From Oscheius dolichura (lineage: Eukaryota; Nematoda; Chromadorea; Rhabditida; Rhabditidae): DNA of 64,000 bases. Position numbers and translations under genes: made by a program. Location of the stretch: the NCBI GenBank assembly GCA_932521035.1, contig OW051496.1, positions 4,278,001 to 4,342,000 on the forward strand, written 5' to 3'. The first letter of the stretch is position 1; each line of letters opens with the position of its first letter. The notes beneath the pieces are model-generated. The model saw only the letters and a list, made by a program, of their open reading frames with translations, was not told the origin of the DNA and searched no databases. Below are positions 60,953 through 64,000 of this stretch, piece after piece.

Positions 60953-62373
60953 ATGAATCGGTTCTTGTGGGGCCGCATCTTCGGCCGGTCTCAGCGCTCG
61001 CTGGCCACCGTTATCATCTGTCTTTTTGGTTTTTCCTGGATAACGGGCGTTCTTGATCATGTCTTTGAGACGTCTTTCAGGGACTTTACTTGGCCCAGCA
61101 GCAGCCGGGACATCTTCGGCGATGTGAGTCCTCCTTCTCCTCGTCCCGTATTGGCCATTTCCAGACCCACAAACTGATCAGCGGCGAGAGGATAGACGCC
61201 GGCTTCTTGAATTCCTATGACAATTTCCCCATTCTCCATACTCCTCGGTTGGAATTTTTCCTTTTTTGGGAATAAACCCCGGTAATTCAGATGTAATGAG
61301 CAGAAGTTCGATATGGCCTACAATCTCCTGGTCGTGGTCAAGTCCTCCGTGACGAATTCAAAGAACCGGGATGTGATACGCGGCACGTGGGGCAAGGAGC
61401 ACATCATCGACGACTTCAACGTGAGGACTGTCTTCGTCGTGGGACGATTCCCGTCGGACAGGGAGCACAAGAGTATGAAGAGTGGTGAGACTTGTCTCTT
61501 TCTTTGAATGGGTCGATTCCAGCCTTGGAGAGAGAGGCACAGCTCCACGGGGACATGCTCATAGCCGACATCGTCGACTCCTACCGGAATAACACGGCAA
61601 AGGTAGGGCTTCTCTTCCTCTTCCCTTTTATAATATGGCGTCTTCAGTTACTGTACTCGTTTCGGTATGCATTTGAGCCGGGGAACGGCTGCCCGAAGCC
61701 GGACTTCGTGCTGCTCATCGACGACGACTACATGCTCTCGACACACAACCTCATACGGCTCCTCGACCAGAAGAGTTCCCAAGATTTGGTATCCTCTTCT
61801 CTCCCTTATCTTGAATTTATCCCCTTCAGCTCTACGAAGGATGGCGATTCGACTCGTCTCCCTTCCGATTCAAGCTTCACAAACACGCAGTGACCATAGA
61901 CAAGTACCCCTACGACCGCTATCCTCCCTATATCAGCGCCGGCTGTGTGCTCCTCTCCCGGGCCAGTGTGCAAATGTTCTATACTGCTGCTCAACTAATA
62001 CAGGCGAGTATTTATTGTTGGATATGGCGAAAAGAAGCGGGGAGGATAGATCAATGTTGGCGTCTTCGCGTCTCCTTTCTCTAGAACCTGCTCGAATTCA
62101 TTCCGTTTCTAATGTCTTCCATTTCAGATTTATCCATTTGACGACATCTACACGGGTATCCTGGCACATTATCTCCGGATCCGTCCCATCCACAACGAGG
62201 CTTTCGTCTTCTGGCCACGGGAGATATCACACGAGGAATGGCTCGAGGGACAGGTGGCCTCTTCCCCTCTATTTTTCAGTCTACTCCCCGTTTAGGTGGT
62301 AGCCGCCCATGGATATGACCCCCAAAAGTTGGAGGAACAGTACCCGTTGGTACGCTTCGTCGTCCCTGGCTGA
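60953..62373 (+). CDS. Beta-1,3-galactosyltransferase family (GT31)
   Basis: Golgi type II enzyme that transfers a sugar (galactose or GlcNAc) in beta-1,3 linkage to glycan acceptors. The cytosolic tail MNRFLWGRIFGRSQR and one membrane anchor LATVIICLFGFSWITGVL precede the catalytic domain. GT31 motifs in order: SKNRDVIRGTWGKE (RxxIRxTW), VVGRFPSD, HGDMLIADIVDSYRN, VLLIDDDYML (DxD metal site, 61719-61727), YPPYISAGCVLLS, and YPFDDIYTGILAHYLRI (E/DDVYxG). Ends RFVVPG with tga at 62371-62373. Length about 330 residues fits. Eight exons. It is reminiscent of the C. elegans BRE-2/BRE-5 branch that builds arthroseries glycolipids, but the exact acceptor cannot be told. Confidence 0.92.
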
Positions 62374-62690
62374 CCGTCGCCTCGTCCGCCTCTTACTTGC
62401 CAGCTAGCTACGGGTTTTTGCTTTACTCAGCCATTTTCAACGAGTACCAAACAGATTTCTATATTTTACATAAACATTCAATGCCTATCACTTAGCCATC
62501 AACCATATACGAGACCCTTGAACCACGGGATTCATCTTGGGTGGAAAGCGATGGGGTTAAAAGGACAAGCGTCCCTGTAGGAGGTGGGAAGGGGGATCCG
62601 AAGGATCCATACACTCTATGCGAAGCCTAAGCTCATGGAGCTTATCTATGATTTCCCATGGTTCGAGTATTTCTCTTGAACACCGATAAA

Positions 62691-63427
62691 TCAATAATTT
62701 ATTTGAATAGTTGAAAACAACGAGTCAGACAACAGATCGAATGGAGTTTCGGCCTCTGTAGCAGGCGAAATCAGACGACGGCGGGCCTGTTCCCAGTTGA
62801 GGTTAGGCTGCAGTCGGCGGAACGCTTCGCGGAGTCCGTTCAGGAGGACGCCATCTAAATTCACCTGAAAAAATGGATGTCTGGAGGTGGAGGACGCCAC
62901 GGGATGGAGGAGGACAAGGGGTGGAGGATGCCAAGGGGGAGGAGCACACGCTGTTCTTACCAACTGCAAATGGGAGACGAAGAATAGTTTGACAAAGAGA
63001 GCCATGTAGGTGTCTATGATTCTATGGAAGTCCCTGGGGGCGCAGGTGACCGTCGTCTTGCGGATAACTTGTTCGTCTCCCCTTTTGACTGTCCTGGCAT
63101 GGAAGAAGACGAAATCTTTAAACTTTGGATGGCGTTTGCCGGTCTACTCTACCTTCTTTCTTGGTCGACTTGTTTAACTCAATAGTTCTTTTTTTCCAAA
63201 TTTGCTTCCTTCAGTATCAAAGTAAACGAAAACGTGGTCGGGTAGAAGAAGCCCCCCTGACTGTTGAACCGTCTTACAGAGCCTTGCTGCAGTGTGAGTT
63301 CTTCTGCTTGAATTAGATCACATCGGAGACGGCCGAACTTGGAGCAGAGCCGACGGATGCCTAGTTTGTCTTTCCAGGGGAGGAGGTTGTAGACGGCAGT
63401 CAGGACATTGAGTGGTAGCTGGTCCAT
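62691..63427 (-). CDS. F-box protein
   Basis: ATG 63427 (MDQLPLNVLTAVYNLLPWKD) opens an F-box (LPLNVL...L.WKDKL.IRRLCSKFGRL), the SKP1-binding part of SCF ubiquitin ligases. The following exons include KDFVFFHARTVKRGDEQVI and FHRIIDTYMALFVKLFFVSH, then NLDGVLLNGLREAFRRLQP and a C-terminus at 62691. These resemble substrate-binding helices but no named repeat is seen. The exon between 63290 and 63200 is not fixed: one frame runs GGFFYPTTFSF and stops, so an intron must skip that stop. An AATAAA for this strand overlaps the stop codon. Nematodes have many F-box proteins, so no specific substrate is suggested. Confidence 0.65.
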
Positions 63428-64000
63428 ATGAAGCAGGCTACCTTCTTCTGTGCGAAGTGATGGCAATCGATATACCGAAAGCTAGGATATATGTTCAATC
63501 TGAAGACGATTGCAGTTCAAATGAACACCTTGCGATGTTTGAGTTGGAGCCAGGCCGGAGTTGTCGTTTCTACTGAGACCCACATCGCTATATTATTTGC
63601 CTGCTTACCGGCTCTTTCTGCTCGACCAAAGTGTTCAAAAGGGCTAGTTGTTCTTCTGTCCAAGCTGTCATTTCCTCTCTCCTTTGCACAGCTTATCATC
63701 TCTGTCCAGGAGGAGGCTACTGGGAATGATTTACCACAATGTCCGCAATTAGTCTGTCATAGGCTACGTGTTTCATACGTCTGCTGACGTTTATAGCCTT
63801 ATTTCGGGAGAAATGTCAGTCTCGGTGGCCATTTCCATGTGGTCGATTAACTCAGAAAGGAAAAGAACAGCGACAAGGAGGTCCCTGAGGTGGGGGGTCT
63901 GTCAGACCCGTTGACGGGCACCCTTCCCTTCGTGGCGTTCGTCATGTGGCCTGTCCCTTTCCCCCAGATGAATTAATCCTACTTCTACCAGGAGAATAAG
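63428..64000. other. Window edge, possible partial minus-strand gene
   Basis: On the minus strand an exon-like stretch reads LIDHMEMATETDISPEIRL with a stop at about 63793, preceded by a tttctgag acceptor. It could be the last exon of a gene that begins beyond 64000. A second minus-strand ATG (MTAWTEEQLALLNTLVEQ, about 63672-63610) is followed by a gtaagc donor. Neither is long enough to call. Confidence 0.25.

Noticed and set aside
63560-63720. Minus-strand stretch MTAWTEEQLALLNTL that looks like the start of a SANT/Myb-like protein
   Set aside because: Downstream exons do not extend it into a recognisable domain; the best spliced product is about 44 residues.

Overview
The window is eukaryotic nuclear DNA, almost certainly from a nematode. 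The decisive signs are a complete cuticle collagen gene (Col_cuticle_N head, interrupted Gly-X-Y blocks and the classic cuticle-collagen tail), a CSR-1/WAGO-type Argonaute, a nematode-style seven-helix chemoreceptor and an ET-module protein. Genes are dense, on both strands, and split by very small GT-AG introns. Most introns I could place are 32-45 nt, and many lack a stop or keep frame, so naive ORFs run into them. Many start codons sit just after a T-rich ...cag acceptor, as expected for spliced-leader trans-splicing. The lineage within Nematoda cannot be fixed from sequence alone.

Left part (1-12 kb): repeat-rich flank with a MITE, an uncharacterised gene (1291-3112), a second uncharacterised gene (3571-5022), a block of composite dispersed repeats (about 3.3-6.2 kb), a CPEB RNA-binding protein (6831-8235) and two uncharacterised minus-strand genes (8793-9368 and 9652-11700). 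Middle left (12-25 kb): three plus-strand genes in a row, DUF229 sulfatase-like, RAD50 and SEC23. They are close enough to be an operon candidate. A large SEC23 intron holds a small antisense gene, and downstream on the minus strand lies a 62-residue cysteine-rich secreted peptide gene. Then come a chemoreceptor GPCR (25466-27009) and a C2H2 zinc-finger gene (27511-31049) whose introns are full of mobile or foldback elements. Convergent to it is cyclin H (31211-32567).

Middle right (33-47 kb) becomes clearly richer in G+C: a long zinc-finger gene resembling ZNF800 (minus), a sparse 2.5 kb stretch, an orphan gene with an internally duplicated Cys/His domain (39047-40867), the cuticle collagen (minus), a coiled-coil protein (minus) and two short secreted-peptide genes (minus). 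Right part (48-64 kb): the Argonaute (AT-rich again), a two-module ET-domain secreted protein, a BTB-BACK-Kelch protein of the IVNS1ABP type, a GT31 beta-1,3-galactosyltransferase and an F-box protein (minus).

Most genes are housekeeping or typical animal families: DNA repair, COPII transport, CAK/TFIIH, translational control, small RNA, ubiquitin ligase adaptors. The most novel content is the set of four small peptide genes found only after splicing by eye, the orphan genes, the repeat families, and the sharp G+C mosaic that follows gene boundaries. Gene models were built by hand from splice signals and reading frame. Exon edges in the orphan genes are less sure than the family calls.
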